50,180 bases of DNA from Bacteroidota bacterium. Its GTDB lineage: Bacteria; Bacteroidota; Bacteroidia; Flavobacteriales; Flavobacteriaceae. The stretch spans positions 1 through 50,180 of the forward strand of contig JAQCJC010000004.1 of the NCBI GenBank assembly GCA_027593245.1, given 5' to 3'. The notes below the pieces were generated by a model. That model made no database searches, was not told where the DNA came from, and worked only from the letters and a program-made list of their open reading frames with translations. Below are positions 1 to 8,900 of the stretch, piece by piece (positions within the stretch are counted from its first letter, which is position 1; every line of letters starts with the position of its first letter). The position numbers were made by a program, and so were the translations under genes.

Positions 1-78
1 ATCCATTGTATGGCGTCTTACCATGCCGATGATGCAAAATTTTGTCACAAATGTGGTCAGGAACTCAATTATGAATAA
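1..78 (+). CDS. C-terminal end of a zinc-ribbon protein (partial, 5' end outside window)
   Basis: Frame 1 is open from the first base to a TAA at 76-78 and encodes 25 residues ending in DAKFCHKCGQELNYE. The CHKC pair, with another Cys (residue 3) upstream, resembles the last knuckle of a small zinc-ribbon domain of the type found at protein ends (pattern AKFCxxCGxxL). The reading frame overlaps the miaA start codon by 8 bases, which suggests the two genes are co-transcribed and translationally coupled. The rest of the protein lies outside the window, so nothing can be said about its function. Alternatively this is a chance open frame, but the ribbon motif and the overlap argue against that. 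Confidence 0.6.
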   Translation: MHCMASYHADDAKFCHKCGQELNYE

Positions 79-973
79 AACGCTTATTTCTATTGTTGGA
101 CCAACTGGTATTGGAAAAACAAGTTTGAGCATCAAACTAGCTACTCATTTTCAAACCGAAATCATTTCGGCAGATTCAAGGCAGTTTTTTAAAGAAATTC
201 CCATCGGTACCGCTGCCCCCTCAGAAGCAGAACAAAAAGCAGTTCCACACCATTTTATTCACCACAAATCAATTACTGAACCATATAGTGTGGGCGATTT
301 TGAACGAGAGGCCATCAATTGTATTGCTACCATTCATAAACAGAAACCAATGGTAGTGATGGTTGGTGGCTCTGGCTTATATGTACAGGCTGTTATTGAT
401 GGATTAGATTATTTTCCAGATGTGAATCAAAGTGTTCGAGAAGAATTAAATTCACATCTAAAATCTAAAGGATTATCGTCACTTCAAAAGGAATTAAAAG
501 ATCAAGACCCTAACGCATATGCGATGATGGATGTCGAAAACCCTCATCGAGTCATACGTGCATTAGAAATTTGTAGAGGTACTGGAAAACCCTACAGTAG
601 CTTTTTGGGTAAAGAAAAAAACAAACGTCAATTCAAAACCATTCAAATTGGTTTGACAGCAGAACGCTCCGTAGTTTATGAGCGAATCAATCAACGCGTC
701 GATGAAATGATGGCACATGGACTTTTGGAAGAAGTTAAATCTGTAGTTCAGCATCGACAGTTAAATGCACTGAACACTGTTGGCTACAAAGAACTATTTC
801 GATATCTGGACGGTAACTGTACTCTTGAGTTTGCCATAGAAGAAATCAAAAAAAACTCAAGGCGATTTGCCAAAAGGCAATTCACATGGTTTCAAAAACA
901 AAACCTTATCAAGTGGTTTGACCACAATACGCCTTTGGAAGAAATTATCTTTTACATCAAATCGGCGTTGTAG
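71..973 (+). CDS. miaA: tRNA dimethylallyltransferase MiaA
   Basis: MiaA transfers a dimethylallyl group from DMAPP to N6 of A37 in tRNAs that read UNN codons, the first step toward ms2i6A. The 300-residue product has the P-loop GPTGIGKTS near residues 8-16, the DSRQ motif of the nucleotide/tRNA binding region (SADSRQ), the NPHRVIRALEI segment and the late VGYKEL motif, all diagnostic for the family. The start is placed at ATG 71, just before the P-loop strand as in homologues and preceded by AGGA; an ATG at 23 would add 16 residues that belong to the overlapping upstream zinc-ribbon frame. It is convergent with the response regulator, with 9 bases between stop codons and no visible hairpin there. 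Confidence 0.96.
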   Translation: MNKTLISIVGPTGIGKTSLSIKLATHFQTEIISADSRQFFKEIPIGTAAPSEAEQKAVPHHFIHHKSITEPYSVGDFEREAINCIATIHKQKPMVVMVGGSGLYVQAVIDGLDYFPDVNQSVREELNSHLKSKGLSSLQKELKDQDPNAYAMMDVENPHRVIRALEICRGTGKPYSSFLGKEKNKRQFKTIQIGLTAERSVVYERINQRVDEMMAHGLLEEVKSVVQHRQLNALNTVGYKELFRYLDGNCTLEFAIEEIKKNSRRFAKRQFTWFQKQNLIKWFDHNTPLEEIIFYIKSAL

Positions 974-982
974 TTCTATTTT

Positions 983-1687
983 TTAGGGGTTAATGACCAA
1001 ACGAAACCCTTCTCCATGGATGTTTAGGATTTCAACTTTTGGATCAAGTTTTAGATACTTTCTGAGTTTAGCAATGTAAACATCCATACTTCTCGAAGTA
1101 AAATAATTATCGTCACGCCAAATTTTGGTCAATGCAATTTCCCTCGGCATAAGATCATTAATGTGTAATGCCAACAGACGTAATAATTCATTTTCTTTTG
1201 GAGAAAGTTTAATTTGTGTATCCCCATTGTGCGTCAAAAATCTAAGTTTTGAGTTCAACTTAAAGCTCCCAATCTCGAACTCAAATTGTTTACTATCGGC
1301 AACGCTTTCAACGTTTTTGCGTTGGATGATGGCTTGGATCTTTAGCAATAGAACTTCACTATCAAATGGTTTGTTCAAATAATCGTCTGCACCGACTTTA
1401 TAACCTTTAAGGACATCTTCCTTAAGGGCTTTTGCGGTCAAGAAAATTATAGGCACATCTTTGTCTTTTTCTCTAATCTCTTGTGCTAAGGTAAAACCGT
1501 CTTTATAGGGCATCATCACATCTAAGATGCAAAGATGAAAGTCCGATTTTTTAAATTTTTCATAACCTTCCATTCCATTTTTTGCTAGCACAACATCGTA
1601 GTTGTGAATGGTCAGGTATTCCTTGAGGACGGTTCCAAAATTTGGATCGTCTTCAACTAGTAAAATGCGTTTTGTGTTTTCTTCCAT
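983..1687 (-). CDS. Response regulator, OmpR/PhoB family
   Basis: A DNA-binding response regulator of about 235 residues. The N-terminal receiver domain shows the acidic pair in LLVEDDPNF, the phospho-acceptor Asp in CILDVMMP (about residue 53), and the conserved Lys region after FLTAKA. The C-terminal half is a winged-helix domain (LSPKENELLRLLA followed by SRSMDVYIAKLRKYL), typical of OmpR/PhoB regulators. The ATG at 1687 is preferred over a TTG four codons upstream, because it starts directly before the receiver fold and sits just after the kinase stop. Together with the upstream kinase gene it forms a two-component pair; length and layout resemble RprY of Bacteroides, but target genes cannot be read from the sequence. 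Confidence 0.93.
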   Translation of the reverse strand: MEENTKRILLVEDDPNFGTVLKEYLTIHNYDVVLAKNGMEGYEKFKKSDFHLCILDVMMPYKDGFTLAQEIREKDKDVPIIFLTAKALKEDVLKGYKVGADDYLNKPFDSEVLLLKIQAIIQRKNVESVADSKQFEFEIGSFKLNSKLRFLTHNGDTQIKLSPKENELLRLLALHINDLMPREIALTKIWRDDNYFTSRSMDVYIAKLRKYLKLDPKVEILNIHGEGFRLVINP

Positions 1688-1691
1688 GACT

Positions 1692-3260
1692 TTATGCAAT
1701 TAGTGGTAATTTTATGATAAAGGTACTACCTTTTCCTTTTTCACTTTCAACAGTGACTATTCCTTGATGATTTTCTACAATCCTTTTGACGTTAGCCAAT
1801 CCTAGACCATGCCCTTTGACATTGTGCACATCACCTGTGTGTTCTCTGTAAAACTCTTCAAAAATACGCTTCTGGACGGCTTTACTCATACCAATACCTT
1901 GGTCTTTGACAAGCATTATAATATTGTTGCCTACGTTTTCTGTGGTAATGTCAATTTTTGGAGGACCATCGGTATATTTTACAGCATTGTCTAAAATATT
2001 GACAATGACGTTGGTAAAATAAGTGCTGTTGGCCAAAATAGATGATTTGGAGGCCTTAAAATGTGTTTTTATGTAACCTTTTCTATCTTTGACAATCAAT
2101 TCAACATGAGTGATGGCATCAAGAATAAGGTCATGTAATTTTAAACGGTCTTTACTAATGATTAATTGTTTCTTTTGCAATTGAGAAATACGCAATACAT
2201 TTTCAACCTGAGCATTCATCCGCTTGTTTTCTTCTTTGATCATTGATAAATAATTCTTGACTTTATCGGCATATTGGAAAATTTTTGGATTTCTTATGGC
2301 ATCTAAAGCAAGATTAATTGTCGCAATTGGAGTTTTAAACTCATGCGTCATGTTATTGATGAAATCCGATTTCATTTGCGATATTTTACGCTGTTGAATA
2401 AGTTGATACAAAGCACTTGTGTAGGCAACAATAATAATGACGGTAAACAAAATCGACAGCGATGTCATCCCAATGATGGAGGACATGATAAAGCGTTTTC
2501 TTTTTGGAAAATTAATAAACAAACCATAGTCACTTTCTCCATTTTCATCCATAAAAATTGGAACGCCAATGGTGGGCACTAGAGTGGCTTCAAAATTAGC
2601 CGATTGAAGACTGGTGGGCGTGTTATTTTCTAAAATTGCAAATTCATAAGCAATATCAATATTGTTTTCTTTAAATTTTTGATTCAATAAACGTTTGATT
2701 GTCGCCATAGAAACACGTTCTTCAATGGGCGTATTTCGGATTTCGGCTTTGTATTGCGCTTCAAAGGCGGCTTTTTGAAGACGATCCATATTGAGTACTT
2801 TGGTCAAAGCGTACTCGAAATTAGGTAGACCCTGCCCATCAATCCCCGAAGTAGTATAGGTTTCTTGAGTAGTTTTGCCTTTTATTTTCTTAAAATTTAA
2901 ACTGTCTGATCCGTTGTCTTGAAGCACCGGTATAGTGTAATTTTCTTCCTTTACGCCAGTGTCATAAATAATAATTTGGTTAGCAACTTTATTCTCTCTA
3001 TAAACTCTAATACTCCGAATGGTACTAGTATCTGGCTCTTTCCCTCTAGCAATTAGCGCGTTTAGTGCATTGACATATTTGTTATACTCTATTTCGGAAA
3101 CTTGGTTGGAGGTATAACTCAGTACCTTTTTGACATTAAACGCAAATTGATCTTCTTTCGTTTCTAATGAATAATTGATATAATAGGCCTGTACAAAGAT
3201 GATTCCAATCAGCGAAAGGCTCATCAGTATGACCAAGATCGAAAACAGCTTATTATTCAT
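1692..3260 (-). CDS. Membrane sensor histidine kinase
   Basis: A 522-residue sensor kinase. A membrane segment at about residues 5-27 and another at about 260-285 bracket a roughly 230-residue periplasmic sensor region with no recognisable domain. The HisKA dimerisation helix carries the phospho-accepting His in NNMTHEFKTPIA (about residue 306). The HATPase domain follows with the N box NILDNAVKYT, the G1 box DQGIGMS and the G2 box GHGLGLANV. The stop codon lies 4 bases before the response regulator ATG, so the two are coupled and presumably act as a pair. Layout is like RprX of Bacteroides; the signal sensed is unknown. About 77 bases of AT-rich sequence separate it from coaE, with no clear -7 box. 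Confidence 0.94.
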   Translation of the reverse strand: MNNKLFSILVILMSLSLIGIIFVQAYYINYSLETKEDQFAFNVKKVLSYTSNQVSEIEYNKYVNALNALIARGKEPDTSTIRSIRVYRENKVANQIIIYDTGVKEENYTIPVLQDNGSDSLNFKKIKGKTTQETYTTSGIDGQGLPNFEYALTKVLNMDRLQKAAFEAQYKAEIRNTPIEERVSMATIKRLLNQKFKENNIDIAYEFAILENNTPTSLQSANFEATLVPTIGVPIFMDENGESDYGLFINFPKRKRFIMSSIIGMTSLSILFTVIIIVAYTSALYQLIQQRKISQMKSDFINNMTHEFKTPIATINLALDAIRNPKIFQYADKVKNYLSMIKEENKRMNAQVENVLRISQLQKKQLIISKDRLKLHDLILDAITHVELIVKDRKGYIKTHFKASKSSILANSTYFTNVIVNILDNAVKYTDGPPKIDITTENVGNNIIMLVKDQGIGMSKAVQKRIFEEFYREHTGDVHNVKGHGLGLANVKRIVENHQGIVTVESEKGKGSTFIIKLPLIA

Positions 3261-3337
3261 GAGGTAAAGCTACATTTTTTAAGAATGCTTTAAGTTACTT
3301 TTAACGAATTATTAACCAAAGTGTTAAAATTTATAAA

Positions 3338-3928
3338 TTAAGATATTTTTTTAAGAATTTTTTTATTGATATTCTCCACTTCTATAATCGTTTGTTGGAC
3401 ATCCAGATTGTGTATTACAAAATCGGATTTTTGGATTTTTTTGTCCTCATCCCACTGATTGTTCATGACCGAAAGGACCTCATTTGCGGTTTTGTGATCT
3501 CTTTGCATAGCACGTTCTAGACGCATCGTCTTGGGCGCTGTTACAGTAAGAATAAAATCAAATTGATCTTCCATTTCTAATTCAAATAAAACAGCCACTT
3601 CTTTTAGCACATAGGGGTGGGTTTGTTTTGATAACCAAGATGCAAAATGCGTTGCAACTTCAGGATGAATGATTTGATTGAGCGCGTTGAGTTTTTTTTT
3701 GTTTGTAAAAACTAACTGAGCAATAAATGACCGATTCAATACCTCGTTACTGTAGGCCTCTGCACCAAACAGTTTGATAATCTTTTCCCTAATTTTTGGA
3801 GATGTATTCATCATTTTTTTGGCTTCCTCGTCCGCATAATAAACGGGGACTCCGAGTTCACAAAACATTTTTGCTACAGTGGTCTTACCACTTCCAATAC
3901 CGCCAGTAAGTCCTAAAATTTTAGTCAT
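3338..3928 (-). CDS. coaE: Dephospho-CoA kinase
   Basis: CoaE phosphorylates the 3'-hydroxyl of dephospho-CoA with ATP, the last step of coenzyme A synthesis. The 196-residue protein starts with the P-loop LGLTGGIGSGKTTVA and has the family segments YYADEEAKKMM and the lid/substrate region around LERAMQRD. Its length is normal. The ATG overlaps the TGA of the preceding YbbR-like gene by 4 bases (ATGA), indicating translational coupling. The window also carries coaBC, so two CoA steps are encoded here, though in separate operons. Confidence 0.95.
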   Translation of the reverse strand: MTKILGLTGGIGSGKTTVAKMFCELGVPVYYADEEAKKMMNTSPKIREKIIKLFGAEAYSNEVLNRSFIAQLVFTNKKKLNALNQIIHPEVATHFASWLSKQTHPYVLKEVAVLFELEMEDQFDFILTVTAPKTMRLERAMQRDHKTANEVLSVMNNQWDEDKKIQKSDFVIHNLDVQQTIIEVENINKKILKKIS

Positions 3929-4890
3929 TTTTTTTGTGTGATTATATATTCTAGACGATGGAGTTGTAGCTCAGCAGTTTTGACGGTTTTTGGATAGGAC
4001 ACTAATTTGGGGATCATAAAGTTTGATGAAAAATCAAGTGTATTAAAATCACATTCTATACGAAAATCGTCAGCAGTAATAGCATCGTATGTGCTTAAGC
4101 TGGTATAGTAAACTACAGGTATTTCTTTCGGGAAAATAGATACCACCAAGCCCTCGGGTAAATTTACCAGTTCTACAGGAACAGAGACCGTTCCTTCGGT
4201 AAATTTGTCCACCTCACCAAAAATATGCGCCGTCGTGGTCGAAAATTTTAAAAATGAAGGGGATTCTGAAATTGCTAAATCTAAAACTACATCAATATTG
4301 GTTTTTACAGCATTTAATAGCATTGGTTCTGTAGAGACTTCATCAATTGTTTTTAAATTTTCCTCTGGTCCCACTATTGTAATAGAATCAGGAACGGATC
4401 TTAAGGGCGTTTTTAAATCGTATCCAACAATAAATTGCGGTTGTACATTAATGACCACTGGAACCCTCTTAGCAAATTGTGTAGCATAGGCAAAAGTTAA
4501 GTTGGCTGGACGTACATTTTCAATGATTGTTTTGGAGTTAAAAATTTGATTTAGTTCTAAGCGATGCGCGCTTTCGTTCCAATGGTATACTTTATCATCT
4601 TTTTGGAGTTTCGAAAAATTGATATTCAATTTAAACTTTTGAAAGGCAAATTTTAACATATTAAATCCGCTGGTAGTGATGGTGACCTCCAGCGCAGGTA
4701 ATTCTTTTTCTGTGAGTAAAACTCGTGTAGGCAATTGAGTCGGTACAAGTTTAAATTGTAAGGTATGCGTGATGGGGTTAGATAATTTTGAAAGCATTGA
4801 AATCAAGAAGGCCAATAATAAAAACAACAAAAAGACATTGAGTCGTTTTGCACGAATTTTTTGCCGTAAATATTCAATTACTTTTTTCAT
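3925..4890 (-). CDS. YbbR-like membrane-anchored protein
   Basis: A 321-residue protein with a cationic N-terminus, one membrane segment (about residues 17-36, LNVFLLFLLLAFLISML) and a mainly beta extracytoplasmic region of YbbR-like repeats, with the typical phrasing VPVVINVQP and SVPVELVNLPEGL. YbbR domains were named from the Firmicutes CdaR regulator of the diadenylate cyclase CdaA, but in Bacteroidota this gene sits next to coaE and no cyclase gene is present here, so a role in c-di-AMP signalling should not be assumed. ATG 4890 shares one base with the TGA of the glycosyltransferase upstream (TGATG); a TTG one codon earlier is less likely. Confidence 0.82.
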   Translation of the reverse strand: MKKVIEYLRQKIRAKRLNVFLLFLLLAFLISMLSKLSNPITHTLQFKLVPTQLPTRVLLTEKELPALEVTITTSGFNMLKFAFQKFKLNINFSKLQKDDKVYHWNESAHRLELNQIFNSKTIIENVRPANLTFAYATQFAKRVPVVINVQPQFIVGYDLKTPLRSVPDSITIVGPEENLKTIDEVSTEPMLLNAVKTNIDVVLDLAISESPSFLKFSTTTAHIFGEVDKFTEGTVSVPVELVNLPEGLVVSIFPKEIPVVYYTSLSTYDAITADDFRIECDFNTLDFSSNFMIPKLVSYPKTVKTAELQLHRLEYIITQKK

Positions 4891-5900
4891 CAAGAAATTT
4901 TAAAAAATAAGACATTCAGAGGAGATAGCGCTGTTTTTCGTGAAAAAATGAGTTTTGTTTTAGCTTTTAAAAATCCCCAACCATATCCAGAAAATTGAAT
5001 CAAAATGGCGGGGATACTCAACAACGCAGCAACAACATCTAAGGTGGTTTGAAAAGCCAAAATAACAGCTAGGAGAAAATAAGCACCATAGAGATAAACT
5101 GCCCAAAAAACATCAAAAAACAAAAGCAATAGACTGATGAAAAATCCCAACATAAAAAATGTAGGAAACCAGTAGGTCCATTTTTTTGAATGGGGATGCC
5201 ATTTGTTAAGAATAGGACGCACTTGACCAAACTTATACACTTGAACAAAAAAGCGCTCCAAAGAAACACGGCGTTTGTGGTAGACAAAGGCCTCTGGAAT
5301 AAGACAGATTCTGTACCCCATCGCTTTGAGTCGAATGGATAAATCAGGATCTTCACCAGGGTGAATTGCCCCAAATCCACCAGAGGCACAAAAGGCCTCT
5401 TTGGATAGTCCCATATTAAAACTTCGGGGTTCGTAGCCCTCAATTTCTTTGCTTCCTCCTCGAATACCCCCGGTGGTGAGCATTGAAGTCATGGAAAAAT
5501 TTATGGCTTTTTGCAACTCCGTAAAATTATCTTGTGCAGCATCTGGACCACCAAAACAATCCACATAAGTGGTGTTTAAAAAGGATATAACTTCTGTTAA
5601 ATACTGTTTTGGCAAGATACAATCGGAGTCCAAAATGATAAAATAATTGCCTTTGGCGCGTTCCATACCGTAATTTCTGGAATGTCCTGGTCCAGTATTG
5701 TCTTTAAAATAATAACTGATATTGAGCTGATCGGAAAAATGCTCCGTAATCAAACGGGCATCTAAGGTAGAGCCATCTTCTACAATCACCACCTCAAAAG
5801 TTTTGGGTACCTCCAATGTACAAAAACTTTCTAAAAGCTCACGTATTTCTTCGGGGCGGTTGTAGACAGGCACGATAAAAGAAAAATCACTGGCGATCAT
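4890..5900 (-). CDS. Family 2 glycosyltransferase with C-terminal membrane helices
   Basis: A 336-residue GT-A type glycosyltransferase. The N-terminus FSFIVPVYNRPEEI is the classic GT2 nucleotide-sugar binding strand. The metal-binding DxD motif appears as LDSDC (about residue 92), and a GEDPDLSIRLKAMGY segment matches the ED acceptor/catalytic region. From about residue 240 there are two or three hydrophobic helices, so it probably works at the inner membrane on a lipid-linked or envelope polysaccharide. The acceptor cannot be deduced. ATG 5900 is chosen because a -7 box lies only 5 bases upstream, so a start at 5918 would lie upstream of the transcription start. First gene of a coupled operon with the YbbR-like gene and coaE. 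Confidence 0.88.
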   Translation of the reverse strand: MIASDFSFIVPVYNRPEEIRELLESFCTLEVPKTFEVVIVEDGSTLDARLITEHFSDQLNISYYFKDNTGPGHSRNYGMERAKGNYFIILDSDCILPKQYLTEVISFLNTTYVDCFGGPDAAQDNFTELQKAINFSMTSMLTTGGIRGGSKEIEGYEPRSFNMGLSKEAFCASGGFGAIHPGEDPDLSIRLKAMGYRICLIPEAFVYHKRRVSLERFFVQVYKFGQVRPILNKWHPHSKKWTYWFPTFFMLGFFISLLLLFFDVFWAVYLYGAYFLLAVILAFQTTLDVVAALLSIPAILIQFSGYGWGFLKAKTKLIFSRKTALSPLNVLFFKIS

Positions 5901-5905
5901 AGTCA

Positions 5906-5913
5906 CAAATTTA
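5906..5913 (-). promoter_or_regulatory. Bacteroidota -7 box TAAATTTG for the GT2-ybbR-coaE operon
   Basis: On the minus strand the sequence reads TAAATTTG, a full match to the Bacteroidota sigma factor box TAnnTTTG, ending 5 bases before the ATG at 5900. Transcription would begin at or within a base or two of the start codon, giving a leaderless or nearly leaderless mRNA. No TTG -33 element is visible at the usual spacing. Confidence 0.55.
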
Positions 5914-5954
5914 CACAATGCAAATGAATTATTCGTTTTAAAAATAAGCCATAA

Positions 5955-5980
5955 AAAAACTCCGCCGAAGCGGAGTTTTT
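5955..5980 (-). terminator. Rho-independent terminator after the T9SS-secreted protein
   Basis: Perfect stem CTCCGC / GCGGAG (5960-5965 with 5970-5975) around a CGAA tetraloop, flanked by A5 on the left and T5 on the right. It lies about 20 bases past the stop codon of the large secreted protein (minus strand). The symmetric A and T flanks mean it could also act on plus-strand transcripts. Confidence 0.85.
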
Positions 5981-5999
5981 ATGTAGGATTCGAAAAAAA

Positions 6000-8900
6000 T
6001 TATTTTTTCAAGACACGTACGGTTTCAACACGGTTTCCAATAGAAACTTGTACAAAGTAAGCGCCCGTCTGCATCGCAGATAAATCTACTGTACAGTCTA
6101 AAGAATTCGGGTTCTGACGCAATACCATCTGACCCAACATGTTAAAGACTTTTACATCTTCTACATTGTTTTGAGCTTTAATGGTTAAAACATCATTCAC
6201 CGGATTCGGGAAGTAATTGAATAAAGTCATTGATTCATTATCAATTCCTAATGTAGCATCCACTACAACATTATCGATGTAAAGGACCCATTGATTGGTA
6301 TCAGTAGCGTGAATAGCAACTCTGACATCCTGACCTTCATAATCTGATAAATCGTAACTGAAAGTTTCGAACTCAACACCAGTAGCATTAATTTGGGAAG
6401 CAAGCGTTCCTAACATCGTGCCTAGGTCTACAGACAACACCTGAACATTAAATAATTCAGGGAAACTTGCTGATTGATTTCTTGCATCGAATGTAAATCT
6501 ATCAGACGTACCATCAATGACGCTGAATGCTGGAGAGATTAAATAATCGTCGTGTGCTGTTGTACTATACTGGATTCCAAATGAAAAAGCTCCTCCACCA
6601 TCTGTAGAGTTGTTAAAGAGTCCCCATCCATTTGGATCTCCTTGGTTAACAACTAACCAGCATAATGTATCAGTTTCAAAGTCGTTAGACCAAGCTCCAG
6701 AGAATACACCGCAAGCGGTATAGAACGTAAATGGACCAGCCCAACCTGAAGTATCTCCACCACAATCAGCTTGTACGTAGAAATCATATCCTGTTTGGTT
6801 TGGAGTTAACCCACTTAAGGAGTAAGCTGGAGATGTTGTGGCACCTGATGTACCTTCTCCTAAAATAAATCCTGTTGTTCCCCACTCGATGTTCCAAGCA
6901 GTTTCTGTACCTCCCGCAGTCCAGTCAATTTCAGCCGATGTGGTAGTCACATCAGAGGCTGTAATAGCTGTTGGGTCCAAACAAGATGGTGCTTCAGCTA
7001 CCGTTAAATTATCGATGTGTGGATTTGAAGTTCCCCACACACTAGTTCCTCTGAATCCAATCTGAACGGTTTGACCAGCGTAAACCGGTAAGTCAACTGT
7101 AATTGTTGTCCATGGCGTAACAGAGGCAGCAGTAGTATATACTACAACTGGTCCGCTACCATTGTCAACCAATACCTCAACAATATCAGACCCGCCAGCA
7201 TCATAATAATCGAAAGTCAATCGAGCGATTGTTAAAACACTCAAATCTAAATTTGGTGACATTAAATCAGATGTTGAACCTGAAGAGTAGTCGTAATCAT
7301 TGAAGAAAACTGCACTTGAACCTTCAGTTACAGATCCTGGCCCATAGTCGTCACCTGCATCTAGAGCCCAAGCTGCAGACGCATCTGAGTTGGTCCAACA
7401 GTCTAGTGTCTCAAATCCATGGGTGTATGGGAATGAAGTGACTGTATCACATAGCGTTGTGATTGTTAACGGTCCAACCCAATCTGAAACACCATTACCT
7501 TCACCAGAACAGTCTGTTTGAACGTACACATCGTAAGACGTGTTAGCAGAAAGACTTGCAAGGGTATAAGACGCAGAAGTTGATGTATCTGAAACTCCTG
7601 TGCCAAGTGTAAATCCATCTGCACCGTACTCGACGTTGAAGTTACTTGCATCTGAAGTCCAAGAAATATCTGCAGAAGTTGTTGTGATATTTGACGCCAC
7701 TAACGTAATAGGAGCAACACAATCAGGAACAAATAGAGCAGGAGTACAGAAATCGTCCACGTACATGTAGTACAAGTAGTTACTGTAATAGTGGATAGCT
7801 ACGTATGTTGTACCAACAGGTAAATCTGTTTTCACATACTGGGCTTCAGTAGTTGTAGAAATCAGTTCATCGGACCAAGTAAAGTCTGTTGAAACATCAT
7901 TACCAGTAGTCGACCAACCCACTTTGAATGTCTCATCTCCAAAAGTGCTAGAGGCTTTGTGATAAAAGCTAATAGTTTGATCTCCAGCAGTTGTAACGAG
8001 CTGTGGCGTAACTGCATACTGGTCATATGTTGAAGCAGAAGAGTAAGAACTAAATCTTAAACTGTTAGAACCTGTTACAGCATAACTTGTTGACTGAGTT
8101 ATACTATTTGAAGTGTTGCTAGAAGTCAGTGTCCAATCTAAAGGTGGAAAACTTTCAAAGCTTTCTAAGTTGGTACAAGTAAGTGGCGTTGAAACATTTA
8201 CTGTTCTGGTTACTTGAGTCGCTTCGTTACCAGCTGCATCAGAAACGTCATAAGTAACAGTATATGATCCGTCCACTGAAGTGTCAACAGCTGAGCTGTC
8301 AATTACAATGTTAGCGGAAATATCTCCGTCAACGTCGTCAGTAGCAGTAGCACCAAGCTCAGTGTATGCATCACCATTGTTGATTTCTTGTGGGTTGTCA
8401 CCAATTAAATCAATTACAGGTGCAGTTGTATCTAAAGCACAAGTACTTGCTGCTTCACAAGATCCAAAACAATAGGAGTATGTAGTTGCTTCAGTGACTA
8501 GAGCTAGAGGACGGTCATTGTATTGTCCTTCTGTACAATCTCCAGCGAAATTCTCTGACGTTGAATAAGACCAGTGGTTTTCAGGGTCAATTGCAAATTT
8601 GAAACCACCAGCAGTTCCTTCTGGAATACTTAATGTTCTTGCATATATTCCATCCCCATCAGCATCAAATAACTCAAAAGTTTTAGCTCCGTTGAATACT
8701 CCTCCACCTAAAAATACTCCAGAATTAACAGTCTCGTTTGCTGTACCTACTTCAAATGTAACATCGTATCTATTCACCGGAGTAGTACATGATGTTTCAC
8801 ATGTTGCGAAACAAAATGAGATTGTAGTATCTTCAGTTATAGGACCAAAATATCTATCATTCCAAGGACCATAAGCACAAGATAATCCTGTGATATTCTC

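Noticed and set aside
5069-5443. 124-codon frame overlapping the glycosyltransferase on the same strand
   Set aside because: It lies inside the conserved GT2 reading frame and its Cys/Phe-rich translation is typical of an out-of-frame reading.
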